Shown here one piece after another: positions 32,421 to 43,690 of a stretch of 64,000 nt of DNA. Both the position numbers and the translations under genes were made by a program. How positions within the stretch are numbered: position 1 is the stretch's first letter; every line of letters starts with the position of its first letter. The notes beneath the pieces were generated by a model. That model made no database searches. It was not told the origin of the DNA and saw only the letters and a program-made list of their open reading frames with translations. This DNA is from Lutjanus erythropterus (Eukaryota; Chordata; Actinopteri; Lutjaniformes; Lutjanidae): NCBI GenBank assembly GCA_020091685.1, contig CM034604.1, positions 9,728,519-9,792,518 of the forward strand, written 5' to 3'.

Positions 32421-32774
32421 AAAGACATTTGTTTGTGAGTCAGTTGTAAGATTTAAGGCATTTAACTGTTGTTGTGCTTTCTTCTTCTTCTTTGCCTTAG
32501 TTAAAAAAGATCACAAGCAGCTGCAGATGTTTTCTGTTTGCGTTAGCTCGAATCCTGTTTGCCTTTTTCTGTGTTTTTTTTTGTTTTTTTTCGTGAGGGA
32601 TTTAACTGAAATAAGCTTTAATGAATAGGGCTGGGTGACAGAAAGAGACAATTTACATTCAAATTGTAAGTTTGCGCTGACACGTTTTAAAAATAGCAGG
32701 AAGATGCTGTTTTAGGGAGAGGGATAAAATGGCACCGTCGCAGGTTCACCAAATAAACAAATCTATTTCTGTTA
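32421..32774. other. Non-coding sequence, nothing recognised
   Basis: T-rich stretch around 32,570-32,592. Nothing else. Confidence 0.3.
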
Positions 32775-32906
32775 TACATGAGTGGAGGAGGAATATTTTT
32801 CATCACTAGCAGAAACAAAGCTCTGTGATTCCAGTTTCTCCCTGTCTGTAAACTTAATTCATTAAAGTATAGAAACCGCATTCATAATTTGACTTTCCAG
32901 GCTCCA
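32775..32906 (+). repeat. Local direct duplication, copy A
   Basis: TACATGAG, GGAGGAATATTTTTCA, AGCAGAAACAA, AACTTAATTCATTAAAGTA and GACTTTCC/GGCTCCA are colinear with 34,575-34,695. Copy A has about 13 bp more in the middle. Confidence 0.8.
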
Positions 32907-33074
32907 GGTTTTTCAAATTCCCTCGAGGCGATCTTGGGATTCTGTGCTCACAAGAATGGGGCTGATGTGCAAACACCCAGAAACATTATGTGTCCAGCTA
33001 AGGCTGTCGCTGGTGCAGAGCCATAAAAAAATGAGGGACTGTCTATTTGAACCTAAAAGGCATACGGCAGCAAT
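32907..33074. other. Short non-coding spacer
   Basis: Nothing recognised. Confidence 0.25.
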
Positions 33075-33480
33075 TTGGCTATTCACACCCGCCTCCTTAT
33101 TTTAGCTATAAAGAGCAACAAATTTGCTGTTGATGAGAGGCTGTGGTGGATAAATGGGATAAGTGCAGGGTTTACCTGCAGAAGAGCAGGGTTTGAGTCC
33201 TGCCCTGGAAAACCATCATTTGGCTTCAGTTTTCAGTCAGAGTTTGGTTCGGCAACAAAACTACTTAGGTTGGGTTATGAAGTAAAACTACATGGTTAAG
33301 ATATTAAAAAGTACTTGATTAGGTTTAGGCAGCAAAACAACTTTGTTAGGTTCAGAATAAGATCATGGTTTGTGTCTACCATCAGGGTGTATATTTGTTA
33401 TTTACACCCCAGGTGCAAATAACATTGGTGGCTAGTCTAACCTGGGTGAAAATATCATCTGCCTACTTTACCTGAGAAAA
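33075..33480 (+). repeat. Repeat family E, copy 2
   Basis: AACAAAACTACTTAGGTTGG, TTAGGTTTAGGCAGCAAAAC and AAGATCATGGTTTG form the core. The right end, ATTTACACCCCAGGTGCAA to ATCATCTGCCTA, pairs with the left (minus-strand) part of the 27,515-28,570 copy. A GGGTTTGAGTCCTGCCCTGG word at 33,189-33,208 is reminiscent of a tRNA B-box but has no partner A-box. Confidence 0.55.
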
Positions 33481-33894
33481 TTTTGGATTGTTATTGTTCA
33501 TGTGATATTTAATTCGGGAGCTTATTTAAACTCACAGTATGTAATTTTCCCTTTCATGCCAAAACAGTAACAAAAGATGTATTTTCATGACATCATGAAG
33601 TAGCGGGGGATCATGGGAGACCATTTCCAATGACAACCCTTAACCCACAAAGAGTTAATGTATTACATTTAGTCACATTTGCTGACTTTCTTCTTCACTC
33701 TCTGATGTATCCCGTGTTTCCTCTTCCAGTGGACTATATAGAACCTAGCTTTGGAAAAAATATGAACCAAAGTCAATAGTGAGAGACAAATGATTTTTTG
33801 ATCCAGGTTTAATTGTGACATAAATAATAGACGTTTGTGAAGTAGAAAGATTATATTTAGTCAAGTTGTTGAACTATTTAACTATCAAGATAAG
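33481..33894. other. Non-coding sequence, possible old repeat
   Basis: Bases 33,598-33,735 weakly match 1,243-1,335. Otherwise nothing recognised. Confidence 0.3.
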
Positions 33895-34545
33895 CCCAAT
33901 TTCAAAAAACTGTCAACCTGCATTCATTTGAATACAGTACAAAGACAAGATAATTAATGTTCAAACTGATAAACTTTATTGTTTCTTGGTAAATATACAC
34001 TCATTCTGAATTTGATGTCTGCAACATGTTCCAAAAAAGCTGGGACAGTATGCTTACCATTGTGTTACATCATGTTTTTTTTTCAACAACACTTAGTAAG
34101 TGTGAAGTTTTGAAAGTGAAATTCTTTCTCATTCTTGCTTGATATACGACTTCAGTCACTCTACAGTCCGGGTTCTCTGCTGTTCTATTTTTTTTGCTTC
34201 ATAATTTTCAATGGGAGAAAGGTCTGGACTGCAGGCAGGTCAGTCTAGTACCTGAACTCCTCTACCATGAAACCACGCTGTTGTAACACGTGCACAATGT
34301 GTCTTGACATTATGTTGCTGAAATAAGCAGGGCTGCTTCTGAAAAAGATGTCCAGGTGACAGCATATGTTACTCCAAGACCTGTATGTGTCTTTCAGCAT
34401 CAATGGGGCCTTCACAGATGTTCAAATTACCCATGATGCCATGGGCAGATCATGGCTTTTGAAGTTAGCACTGGTAACAATCTGGCTGCTTTATCCAAGA
34501 GGTCACAATGTCCCTGATTTCCAAAAACAATCTGTTGTTACTCTC
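33895..34545. mobile_element. Worn fish interspersed repeat (GTTCCAAAAAAGCTGGGACAG)
   Basis: AATTTGATGTCTGCAACATG, TTCCAAAAAAGCTGGGACAG, CACGCTGTTGTAACACGTGC and GCATATGTTACTCCAAGACC occur in the order of a high-copy teleost repeat, generally treated as a DNA-transposon relic. The frame is broken throughout and I cannot assign the superfamily. Confidence 0.6.
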
Positions 34546-34574
34546 TAACTGCACATCTTATATGTTTAAGTTTC

Positions 34575-34695
34575 TACATGAGTTGAGGAGGAATATTTTT
34601 CAGCAGCAGCAGAAACAAGGCAATTTCTCCCAGTCTGAAAACTTAATTCATTAAAGTACAGAAAATATTTCTATAATTTTACTTTCCGGGCTCCA
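34575..34695 (+). repeat. Local direct duplication, copy B
   Basis: Same orientation and word order as 32,775-32,906. The start-to-start distance is 1,800 bp. Confidence 0.8.
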
Positions 34696-35400
34696 ATTTT
34701 CCTCCCCTAAACCAATCAGCACTATTGTTTTTCCTTTTTTTCATTAGACATGCCTGGAGATAATTACCATTTATTAAATCAGGACTATTAACGACAAAAG
34801 GAAATTGTAGCTGCACTAATTTACTCAGAAATTGGTGCATTTGTAGAAATGTAATTTTCCAATAATCCAATAACCTTTCCCTACAATGCATGCAGGCATG
34901 TGTGGATAGATACAGAAGAATTCATCTTCAGAAGTGAAACAGTTTTTCCTCTGGCAGACAAAAATCCATCAACTCATCCGAGTCTCAGAAAATAAAAGTC
35001 AGGTGGAGAGACTGTTCCCGTCTCGGAGGCAATATTTCAGCGTCGGACCAGTAATAACAGCATGTGGGAAGAATGTGCTTAAATCACTCAAGCTCCGGGG
35101 ATACACGTTTTTGAGCACTGGAGTCCGACCAGACAAGTGTTTTCTTTTGTGTGCAACTGGCGAGACAATGTTTTTTTTTTTTTTCCCGAGCTCCTTTCAG
35201 TCGCTTTCATTTCGTCCGACAGCACTTTACTTTGAGCTCAGACAAAAGGCACTAAGAAACAAAAAATGTCACAATCAAAGGATCCTGATGTTTAGATTGT
35301 ACACCAGGGGTGCTGACAGCTAAGCAGCGCTGTGTGCCTACAGTGAGATGCACTTTCACATTTCCCTTCTGCTGCTGCTTCCTGTCAGTCTGGCCCTGTC
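34696..35400. other. Non-coding sequence, nothing recognised
   Basis: Unique sequence. A 129-codon frame (34,934-35,323) has no domain and contains a phenylalanine run from a T tract. Confidence 0.3.
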
Positions 35401-35520
35401 ATCCCGCCTCCCTCTGTATCTCTGTTTCATCACTCTTCTCCTCTCTCTCACCATCTGTTTTTCCTTCCTCCAGCTCCTCTCCTGCTCTCTTTTCTCTCAG
35501 TTTCTTCCTCTTCACACACA
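35401..35520 (+). repeat. Polypyrimidine tract
   Basis: About 120 bp almost wholly C and T on the plus strand. Serine/leucine/phenylalanine-rich frames across it are artefacts. Confidence 0.75.
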
Positions 35521-35825
35521 GATCATCCTTTATTCCAGTACACCCGGTGATTCTTGCAATAGCAGTGGGCGTGCTATCAGACCCATTAGTCCAATATCCT
35601 GGTGTTGAGTGGGGACGATGAGAAATGGATTGGCGGTGATGCGGGTTGCCTGTACTGCTGTGAGGTGTGTGTGTGTGGGCAGCAATGAATGTGGCAAGTG
35701 TGTGGTTTAATGGATGGCTGTGAAGAGTGTGTGGTAGAGAGGGACAAAGAGTAAGAAAGAACGAGATAACAGGAAGCTGACATAGTAATAGGTCAGAAAT
35801 ATAAATAAATATTTTATGTGTGAAG
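35521..35825. other. Non-coding spacer
   Basis: GT-rich patches; no other feature. Confidence 0.3.
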
Positions 35826-36160
35826 TATACTGATACAAAAGGAACACACAACTACCACAAAGAGACATTAACCAACTACAAAGGGACACACAACTTCCAC
35901 AAACAACAAGAAAGGGACACACAACTACCACAAAGAGACATTAACCAACTACAAAGGGACACACAGCTACCACAAAGAGATACAAACCCACTACAGAGGG
36001 ACAAACAACTATCACAAACAGACAAAACAACAACAAAGGGACACACAACTACCATAAAGAGACACACGACAACTACAACAGAATATGCAACTACCAAAAA
36101 GGGTTGTAAAACAACTACAAAAAGACACAAAACAACTACAAAGAAACACAAAACCTTTCA
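35826..36160 (+). repeat. ~21-bp/42-bp minisatellite (ACACAACTACCACAAAGAG)
   Basis: Units of about 21 bp (ACACACAACTACCACAAAGA and ACATTAACCAACTACAAAGGG alternate) repeat some 15 times and decay to AAACAACTACAAAGA at the right. The 131-codon threonine/lysine-rich frame over it is the repeat translated. Confidence 0.85.
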
Positions 36161-36880
36161 TGTGTGGTGTCTCATAATCCCTCCATGGATCAGTACCGTG
36201 TGCCAGTGTGTGTGAACATGTGTAGGAGACGGTGAAGAGGTCATTATACTAAAAAACTTTTCTACTCCACAGCCTATTAATATTTCACTATATCAGCCTA
36301 AACTGAGTTCACCAAAGCTTTTGAAATGTCTCTTTTTCAGATAAAACAAACTAACTCTGTCGGGGATGGCTTTAAAACTTACTTTGCGGTTTAAGGCTCA
36401 TGTACAACTACTGTGGACGTTTGGGCTCATGATGATTATTAGAATTTATTAGGGTTTGATCCAAACAGAAAACAGAATTCTGCTGCTCATAAACTGTCCG
36501 ACAGCGTTAATGATTAGCTGATAAAATATTTGGCTCGAGGGTGGTAGCAGACTATCAGATCAGTCTCTGGCACAACCATGAACCAAAAAAGTCATTTTGT
36601 AGGTCGTCATCATTCATCGGGTAATGAGCAACGATCCTTCAGATTTTGTTTTTTCCTGGAAAACGATTAAAAACTGTTGATGACTCATCCTGCACTTGGT
36701 GGCGTACACGAAAAATGGCGTCCAATGAAATGCTTTTTCTTTGTGACGCCACCGTCACATGGAAGGAGAAGATAAAGATATTCTGGTTTTCCCTCTGGTT
36801 TTTCGGGCTGCTACATTTCAACTCTCAGTGATGGGGACCGTGAATATCTGTACCAAAAGATAGGTCAATTCATTCAGGTG
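36161..36880. other. Non-coding sequence, nothing recognised
   Basis: Unique sequence with overlapping 60-codon frames, no domain. Confidence 0.3.
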
Positions 36881-36990
36881 ATTTTTAGATATTTCACTGG
36901 ATAGGTGAAAACTTTGACCTGTTGGTCATCCAATAGATCAACCAATCGACTGACCATGGCCATGAAAATCCTCTGATCCTCTACAACACA
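36881..36990 (+). repeat. Fragment of repeat family G
   Basis: GATATTTCACTGGATAGGTG, AAAACTTTGACCTGTTGG and a CATGAAAATCCTCTGATCC word resemble the family G units at 13,469-13,690 and 63,536-64,000. Confidence 0.45.
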
Positions 36991-37888
36991 ACAGTTTGAC
37001 ACAAAAATCACCATATGCACCAGTAGCCACCCTGACTAAATACCCAAAGAAAAGACAATAACCTACACAAATTTTATCAACACAAAATGAAGGAAAAGGT
37101 AAAAAAAAATGGTAGCAATAGGAAGGCGAGTGTGCTTAAAGAGAAACATATCTTAAGTGGAAAGTGAAAGTCAGCAGTTTCTTCAGACGAACAGCATTAA
37201 AAGATGAGATCTGACTGAAGGTTGTTTTAGATGCATCAACATGAATCACATATTGGTCTTTAGAAACAGCTGAAATTGGAAGATTGAAAGCTCAATCCTT
37301 AACAATATGAGCAGCTTCTGCCTTGTTGGAAATTGGGTGCAGTTTTGCTGATAAGTGAAAAATGCACTCTCTACAATAACAATAATAACCTCTTTAAAGA
37401 CTTTGCCTGTGCAATCATCAACCTCATCCAAGTTATTCATGGTGGAAAATAACTCATTTGGCAAAAATCAACTAGGGAAATACCTTCAACTAAATGTGGT
37501 TTTATATTTCATTGTTCAAAACAATGCAAGAAATTGGAATAAAATGAGAATGGTTTATCTTTTTAGGTGCATGTTCTAATACTGATACCTTGTTAAGGTA
37601 AAGTGCCCTCTAGGGTGCCTTTCCACTGGACAAAATGTGATAAAGTGGCCTCTAGAGTGTCCAAGACGTTGGATATAATGACTGAAAAGTGCTTTTAATG
37701 ACGAAAGACTTCTGTTTTTTGTTTTTTTGTTTTTTCTCTGGGCTCCTCTTCTCACTATCTTTCAGTCAGTGGGAAGTTAGAAAAAGGTCAGAAGTGGATG
37801 CCAATGGATGGATTATTTTCTTACCATAATTTTTAGTAAATAATTCCTAAAGCTGTTTTTAAACTTTGATTGGAGTCCACGTAGTTAG
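36991..37888. other. Non-coding sequence, nothing recognised
   Basis: Unique AT-rich sequence. Frames of 72-74 codons on opposite strands overlap and have no domain. Confidence 0.3.
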
Positions 37889-38550
37889 AAAGGTACCCTG
37901 TGGAGTTTTTGACCACTAGTAGTGCCATGGAGCAATGTTTTAATCACTGGATCCCTGTTTTGTTGTAATCACACTCTCAAGCATTTTTTTCCATCTTGCT
38001 GTTGATTTCTTGCTAAACCACTTGACATGATGTGAACAGTGCTGGATTTAAAATATTAAAAAAACAAAACAATCAGCTTTACAAATGTTTTTGGAAGACA
38101 CTAAACTCAACAAACTTGTTACACAATGTCTAGACAGCCTGTTTAGCACGAGTAGCACATTAGCAGAGCAGCTGCAGTCCACACAGGATGTATTCAGGCA
38201 CAGTATTGAGCGTAGGTCATCCGTGTCTTGGTGGCTCTCACATCCTAACACACAGTCACTGTAGTTACACGTGTAAAATGGAAGAACATAGACTTCGCCC
38301 CTGAACATATGCCTCAGGTTTGGGCTATAAGGCGACCGTTAAGTGTCTGTACAGACAGGTGTGTTCATTAAATAGTAGTTAATCTTTTCGGTTAGATTTG
38401 TGCAAGACAGACAACTGAAAAATGTGGCTGAGACGCATCCTGTGTACACAAACCATTAGACGTCAAGGATACACAAACCATTTTGTTAAGTACCACTGAA
38501 AGTAAACATAACTTTTGTAAGTTTACCAGAAAACCCCACAGGGCACTTTT
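37889..38550. mobile_element. TIR element ending AGGTGCCCTGTGGAGTTTT
   Basis: The left end AAAGGTACCCTGTGGAGTTT is matched on the minus strand by AAAAGTGCCCTGTGGGGTTT at the right end, giving a 662-bp element with inverted ends of about 20 bp. An 86-codon minus frame inside has no transposase motif. A lone left end of the same family lies at 1,542. Confidence 0.6.
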
Positions 38551-38589
38551 AATTTTATTGAGAAATACTTAACTTTAATGCTAAGTTTT

Positions 38590-39364
38590 CAGAGGTGGCG
38601 AAAGTACACACATTCAGAAGAACAGTAGTAGAAGGACAGATACTTGTGTTAAAAAAAAGACTCAAAAAGTAGAAGTACTTCCTTAAGTGAAAGTGAAAAA
38701 ATACAGGCTCTGAAATCTTCTCAAGGTAGAAAAGTAAAAAGTATCCCTCTGAAGGACATTTTAATCAGTTGTTTCTGCACAAAGCTAACTGAAGCTCACA
38801 TTTTCTTTAACGCCTCTTTTATCTTAATATGTTTTTTACATCACTTTGTGGCAGCTGTATATCCTTTCACTATGGTTTTGTTAAACCTTTTTACCTTGTT
38901 GGGTCTTCTTATGTCTTTTATGTTGTTTTGTTCCTGGTTTTGCTTTTAAGTCGTTTTTGTTCTTATGACTTTTACATCATTTTTTCTTGGTGCGTCGTGT
39001 TTGTCTTGTTACATATACATATAATGTTATGTCTTCTACATAATTTTTGCCTTGTCACATCTTTTGTGGTGTTTTCATTTTGTTACATCTTTTACGTCAT
39101 TTTTGTTTTGCTGTGTCTTTTACGGCGTTTTGATCTTGTTGAGTCTGTCATCTGGGATCTGCACAATTCCCCTCAAGTGCATCAAAACTGAAGTAACAAG
39201 CCTGTTTTGAATATGTAAAGAGTAGAACATACAGGTATAGGTGTTAAAATGTAGGGCATAAAAGTATAAAAGTTGTCAGAAAAATAAAAACATAGGTGAG
39301 GCACAGATACCTGAAAACTCTAAAGTACAGTAACAAAGTATTTGTACTTTTTTTCCCACCTCAG
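38590..39364 (+). mobile_element. hAT-like MITE with minisatellite core, copy 1
   Basis: It begins CAGAGGTGGCGAAAGTAC and ends GTACTTTTTTTCCCACCTCA, an inverted pair. Outer arms match 52,816-54,223: GTGAAAAAATACAGGCTCTG and AAGTATCCCTCTGAA on the left; GGCCTGTTTTGAA/AGCCTGTTTTGAA, TGTAAAGAGTAGAA and AGTACAGTAACAAAGTATTTG on the right. The core (about 38,820-39,145) is the 28-bp minisatellite. Flanking 8-mers TAAGTTTT and GAATTTCT share five of eight positions. Non-coding; the 120-codon frame is the array. Confidence 0.75.
38820..39145 (+). repeat. 28-bp minisatellite core of the 38.6-kb element
   Basis: TTTTGTTACATCTTTTACGT, TTGTCTTGTTACATATACAT and related units. Same family as 4,800-5,600 (opposite strand) and 53,025-53,935. 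Confidence 0.8.
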
Positions 39365-39785
39365 GAATTTCTCATGGCATTTAAAACATGAAGGAGTCTG
39401 GTTATGGCAAAATAAAACTTTCTCATTATAATGAGAAACTGTTTCTGTAACTGTATATGCATGAACCTGGATAGTATGGCACCGAGGTGGCACATATCAG
39501 CCGTTCCGGTCTCTGGTGAGCTACTGTGGCATCTTTGTCGGACTGCTTCTCACTTCTTGCTCATTTATCACTCCTTACAGCAATGGAATCTTCCTCTCTG
39601 TGTTCAGACACATCCACCAGCTCCATAACTCACTCTTCTGACGGTTTGACAGTCCGATGAGTGTGTGCGCGAATATGCGTGTCTCACTGTGACTCTGTGT
39701 GGGCCATCTCTCAGCTGTGTCTAAGTCCCTGCATGCAGGCAATTCTCAATTTGTGTGAATGTCTGTGCATTAAGCTCCCCTCTCA

Positions 39786-39786
<1 letters not shown>
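39365..39786. other. Non-coding spacer
   Basis: Nothing recognised; runs into a CA repeat. Confidence 0.3.

Positions 39787-39828
<42 letters not shown>
39787..39828 (+). repeat. (CA)21 microsatellite
   Basis: Uninterrupted CA run. Confidence 0.95.
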
Positions 39829-39830
<2 letters not shown>

Positions 39831-41194
39831 GGCCTTTCTGTTCCAAAAATGTATCACAGTTTCCTTTCCGAGGACGTGACGGGACAGGTGTGAAAGGCTG
39901 GAGGCAGTGTCTGGCATAGGGGGATAATGTAAACAGCCAGGAATGTGATCCACATCACAGCAACTGATTTAGGAGAGGGGTTTGGAGGGGTGAGAGGTCA
40001 CCCACTGCACTGCAACAAAAGAAATGAAACATTATCCCCGTGACAATCAAACCCTACTTAAGAGGCCTTTTTCAAACCAATTGCCATTGTCTGTCAACTT
40101 CCCGGGCAAGTAATGGGTGCTTTTAGCTTCACTGGTGATTTATGTGGGCTGACTATATTACTAAGAGCTCACAAGCCCAGAACATAGAGGGTCTAGTCAA
40201 ACAATGTGAAAAGAATTGACAATATAATGAAAGATCATCGCACCCAAACTACTATAAACACATCTTATGAATTATCACTAGAGCCGTCTAATTGTGTGTA
40301 TAATTTTAGTTTAATTTGTCAGATTCTGAGTGATTTCCGTCTGACATCTCATCCTCCGAAACAATACAATGAGGTCAAATGATCACAACATTTACAATTC
40401 TTAAATTGTGACTTACCTTTTGAGAAATCTTGCCCAAGTTACTCTGGATAATCACCAGACCTCATTATGAGCAGTTTTCACTCTCAGTTTTCACCTTCAG
40501 GAGTATGTCTTATGAAAAGTTTTGACATTCTGTTAACCATTTCTTCGGCAGAAAGTAGCTCCAACTTTTAAAAAGTAAAAACTGTTGACAGTGAAGTGTG
40601 AATTATCTGGAGTTACTCACAGATTTTTTTCTGGAAAGGAAGTTGCAGTTTATTTTTTTTCCTATAAAACCAAAATAACACTAAAGGCAGGTGGGAATAA
40701 ATGCTTTTGTGTAATAAAGGTAAAATGATTTTTCAAAGTTAAGAGCGAATGATTTCTCTGTTAATATATTTTTTATTAAAATTTCTGAGCCCATCCTTAA
40801 TAAAGAGTTTCAGCTATGTCTGATTCAGTCCTCAGTTTTAAGACATTGAGAATGGGATTTGGAGCTGTATAAAGTCAAGACTTGCATTGCACAACAACAT
40901 TTTATGCCTATCCTTTCAAAATATTTCTACCAAAGGAACAGCCCCTAATAAAACTGGTGGCAACATTTTTAAAATGAATTGGAGTGAATGACAGTGAAAG
41001 TGAATTGTATAGAAAGCGAAAGTAGAAAACGTGAAGCTTCATTAATGAATTTTTTGGTTTGGGGCACTTTTGCTTTGGAAAAGCCTGCAGTGAATGTTTG
41101 TGCGTACTGTGCAGCAGACACAGAGAAACATTTTCATATCATTTTCATATCAACATATTCATTTGGAGTGATGTTTTTGGTGACCTGATGACCT
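39829..41194. other. Non-coding; unique island at 39.88-40.17 kb
   Basis: 39,880-40,170 is complex, non-repetitive sequence with GGGGATAATG and GCCATTGTCTGTC words (GATA-like and SOX-like cores) and could be regulatory. The rest, to 41,194, is AT-rich with nothing recognised. Confidence 0.25.
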
Positions 41195-41850
41195 TAAGTC
41201 TGACATTCGTCCTTTTTTTTTTTTTTTTTGCTCTGTTTTGGTCTCCACCAGAGAAATCCAACAAATCCTCAAACCTGCATGATAGAATAAGTTGCCAGTA
41301 ACTCCCAAAGTAACATACACAACCAGAGTACTGGCAGTGACAAGTGTACCGGACCTTAATGCGTTGCATAAGGGACATGAGGTAACATTTAACACATGGT
41401 TAAAGTTGCAAAACTGTCACAGTTTGGTTTGGATTAAAATAAGCATGTTACATATGTCACGGCATGGAAGTGATGTAACTCATGACTGAGGTCATGGTAC
41501 ATGTAAAACTTAAGACACTTAAAACTTCAAATAACTCAACGTCGACTTGTGGCAGGTCTCCTGAGTGAAAGTCCAATGTGTGTTGGGCCTTCAATCCTCC
41601 TCCATATTTGGACTTTCTCGCCCTTTATTCTTCTGCTGTCATAATTACTACGGTCACCAGAGGTCAACGCCTAAAATTAAACTTAAATATGCATCCGCTT
41701 GCACAGATGAACTACACACCCATTTTTCTGGTGAGAACGGGCTGAAATATCAGGCTCTTTAGTTGTTAAATTCTACCCTATGTTTGCAAGCTAGTCGATA
41801 ACTTTGCTGCTTAACTCTGCTGTTTGGTGCTGAACAGATATAGTGAGTTT
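41195..41850 (+). repeat. Repeat family C, copy 2, with E-like text inside
   Basis: The left part has TAAGTCTGACATTC, a T run and TTTTGGTCTCCACCA, matching 49,766-49,815. The right part (41,752-41,850) has CTTTAGTTGTTAAATTCTAC, GCTAGTCGATAACTTTGCTG and TGCTGTTTGGTGCTGAACAG, matching 49,970-50,030 and 19,982-20,050. Between them 41,285-41,580 resembles diverged repeat E (GTTTGGTTTGGATTAAAATA, GGCATGGAAGTGATG). Confidence 0.5.
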
Positions 41851-43420
41851 TTCAAATTAAGTTGTGGGCTATAAAACCGAAACAGTGAGCTGAAAGACCC
41901 TAAAACACTCTATGAATCTGAAGGGTAATGCAGAGTTTGGTGGTAATATTCTGGGTTCATCAGTTGTTCAGTGCCTTATTGTTAATAGAAATTATTGACA
42001 CGGACAGCTTTAATATGGATATTTTTCAGTTAAGTCCATATACTTACATCCACATCAATCTTTAGTTAAGGAGGAGTTCAGTTCAGCTGAACCAGTACGA
42101 TAGCAGTGACCAGAGATCCTGCTTGATGAATCTCCCTGCCCCGCTAGCTCATCCGTTTGGACTGACAGAGCAAAAGGGCAGGGGGATTATCCGTTTATTA
42201 AGCAGGGGAGCTTGCTCTTTAATCACCGGCGTTGTTTAGGAGACAGGAAAGTGTTGCCATGCGTCACCAACCCCACTTCTTGGGGCCTCCTGCCTGCGGA
42301 AATGGCGATAAAAACAGAATCCTAGAAATAGTACAGAACCAAACAAATGTTAGAAAGAGTGACAGAAAAGGTAGCACATTTTGGTGTTTAGATGCTGCAG
42401 TGAATTTCTGTGTCGGTCTCATTTCTCACAACTGCTTATTATCCGCAGCTCGCTATCGTTTCACATCTTGCAGTTGGTGTGAAAATATGTCTCCAAAAGG
42501 CCAGGAATAAGAGAGGACAAAACAACATGAAAATCCTATAGCTTATTACATTATGCACCTTATATTTTTGCCTGTTAGCATTGCAGATGAAGTATCTATA
42601 CAACGGGATGTTGGGATCGGACCTCCTGGTGCATTGAAGCGAGTCTGTTCCTCCCTCATATACCCTGGTTGCATCTGGAGAAGGATTCAAGTGCACTAAA
42701 CAGCTAATTACCACTAAGAAGACAATACAATCTGTGGCAGTAGAGGGCATTAGGAAAGCACTTCATTGGAGAGCATATGGCTGCGTACATGCAATAGTGT
42801 CTTCATTAGGTGTAATGAGGATTGCTTGGTTGGCACCGTGACCGGACACTAGATACATTCTTCGGCTGGAGTTATCCTGGATGGCACCGAAAAGGTCCCT
42901 CGTCTTGTCTTCAAAGGGTTTTGTTCGCTAAAATGTGAGGGACAATTATGTAAGTTGCATTCTTTCTCCACAAATTGTATAATTTATGTATATGTGGTAA
43001 TAGAGCATGTTCACTGTGTCCTGGTATTGAAGTAAAAGCATGACAACTTGGTGCAATAACTTCTCTGAGCCTCATGGTCTGTTTATGCTCGCTATATGCT
43101 CATTTGACTGATCTGAATATGACAAGTTTGTCATTAGTCTAAAATGCAAAGATATTTTCTACAACGTTTAACATTCTCCATGCAAGTAATTAATGACAGC
43201 CATCTGGTTGAAACTTCATTTAGACTAATCACAGTGTTCGGAGTGTATAGCAGGAAGTCAAACGAGAGTAAAAGCATCCATACGGTGAAAAAGTTGGGGT
43301 AAGCTTAAGTTACAGGATAATGGCACATTGAATTTCCCTTTATTTCCCTAGACTTTTAAGTTGGTTGTTTTGAAAAAGTTGCTTGTTAAAAGAAATCAAT
43401 GTAGCCTCTGGGTGTGACAA
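41851..43420. other. Non-coding; unique island at 42.08-42.30 kb
   Basis: 42,080-42,300 is GC-richer and complex, with GGGGGATTATCCG (an OTX/PITX-type GATTA core) and TTTAATCACCGGCG. Overlapping frames of 92 and 103 codons have no domain. The remainder is plain AT-rich sequence. Confidence 0.25.
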
Positions 43421-43690
43421 GTGAGGCCAATTTAATGACCAGCGGGGGTGACTGGTTGGTTGCAAAATAAGTATAAAGTCTATAAGAAAATGACCCAAAA
43501 TCTTGCTTGATTTCTTACCTCAGTAAACAGTTTCTGGTCTCAGTTGCTAGTTTCAAGTCTTCACCATTTACAACTAAAATAATAACAACAATAAAACAAC
43601 AACAAACAGCAATAAAGCACAGTATGTTTTAGGGCATAGCAACCTTGTGATTGACAAGTCATTAACTCAGTGACCTGTCAATCAGAATAG
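43421..43690. repeat. Probable fish dispersed repeat with a terminal hairpin
   Basis: GAAAATGACCCAAAATCTTG, TTACCTCAGTAAACAGTTTC and GTCTCAGTTGCTAGTTTCAA are in the order of a common teleost repeat. An AAC/AAT-rich simple stretch lies at 43,574-43,615. At 43,649-43,683 GATTGACA pairs with TGTCAATC around a short loop. Confidence 0.45.

Noticed and set aside
33180-33215. B-box-like GGGTTTGAGTCCTGCCC suggesting a tRNA gene or SINE
   Set aside because: No A-box or cloverleaf partner; it lies inside or beside repeat E.
35820-36215. 131-codon Thr/Lys/His-rich frame
   Set aside because: Translation of the 21-bp-period array; no domain and no support outside the array.
38820-39145. Regularly spaced repeats that might suggest a CRISPR array
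   Set aside because: Repeats are degenerate and contiguous without unique spacers, and the sequence is eukaryotic.
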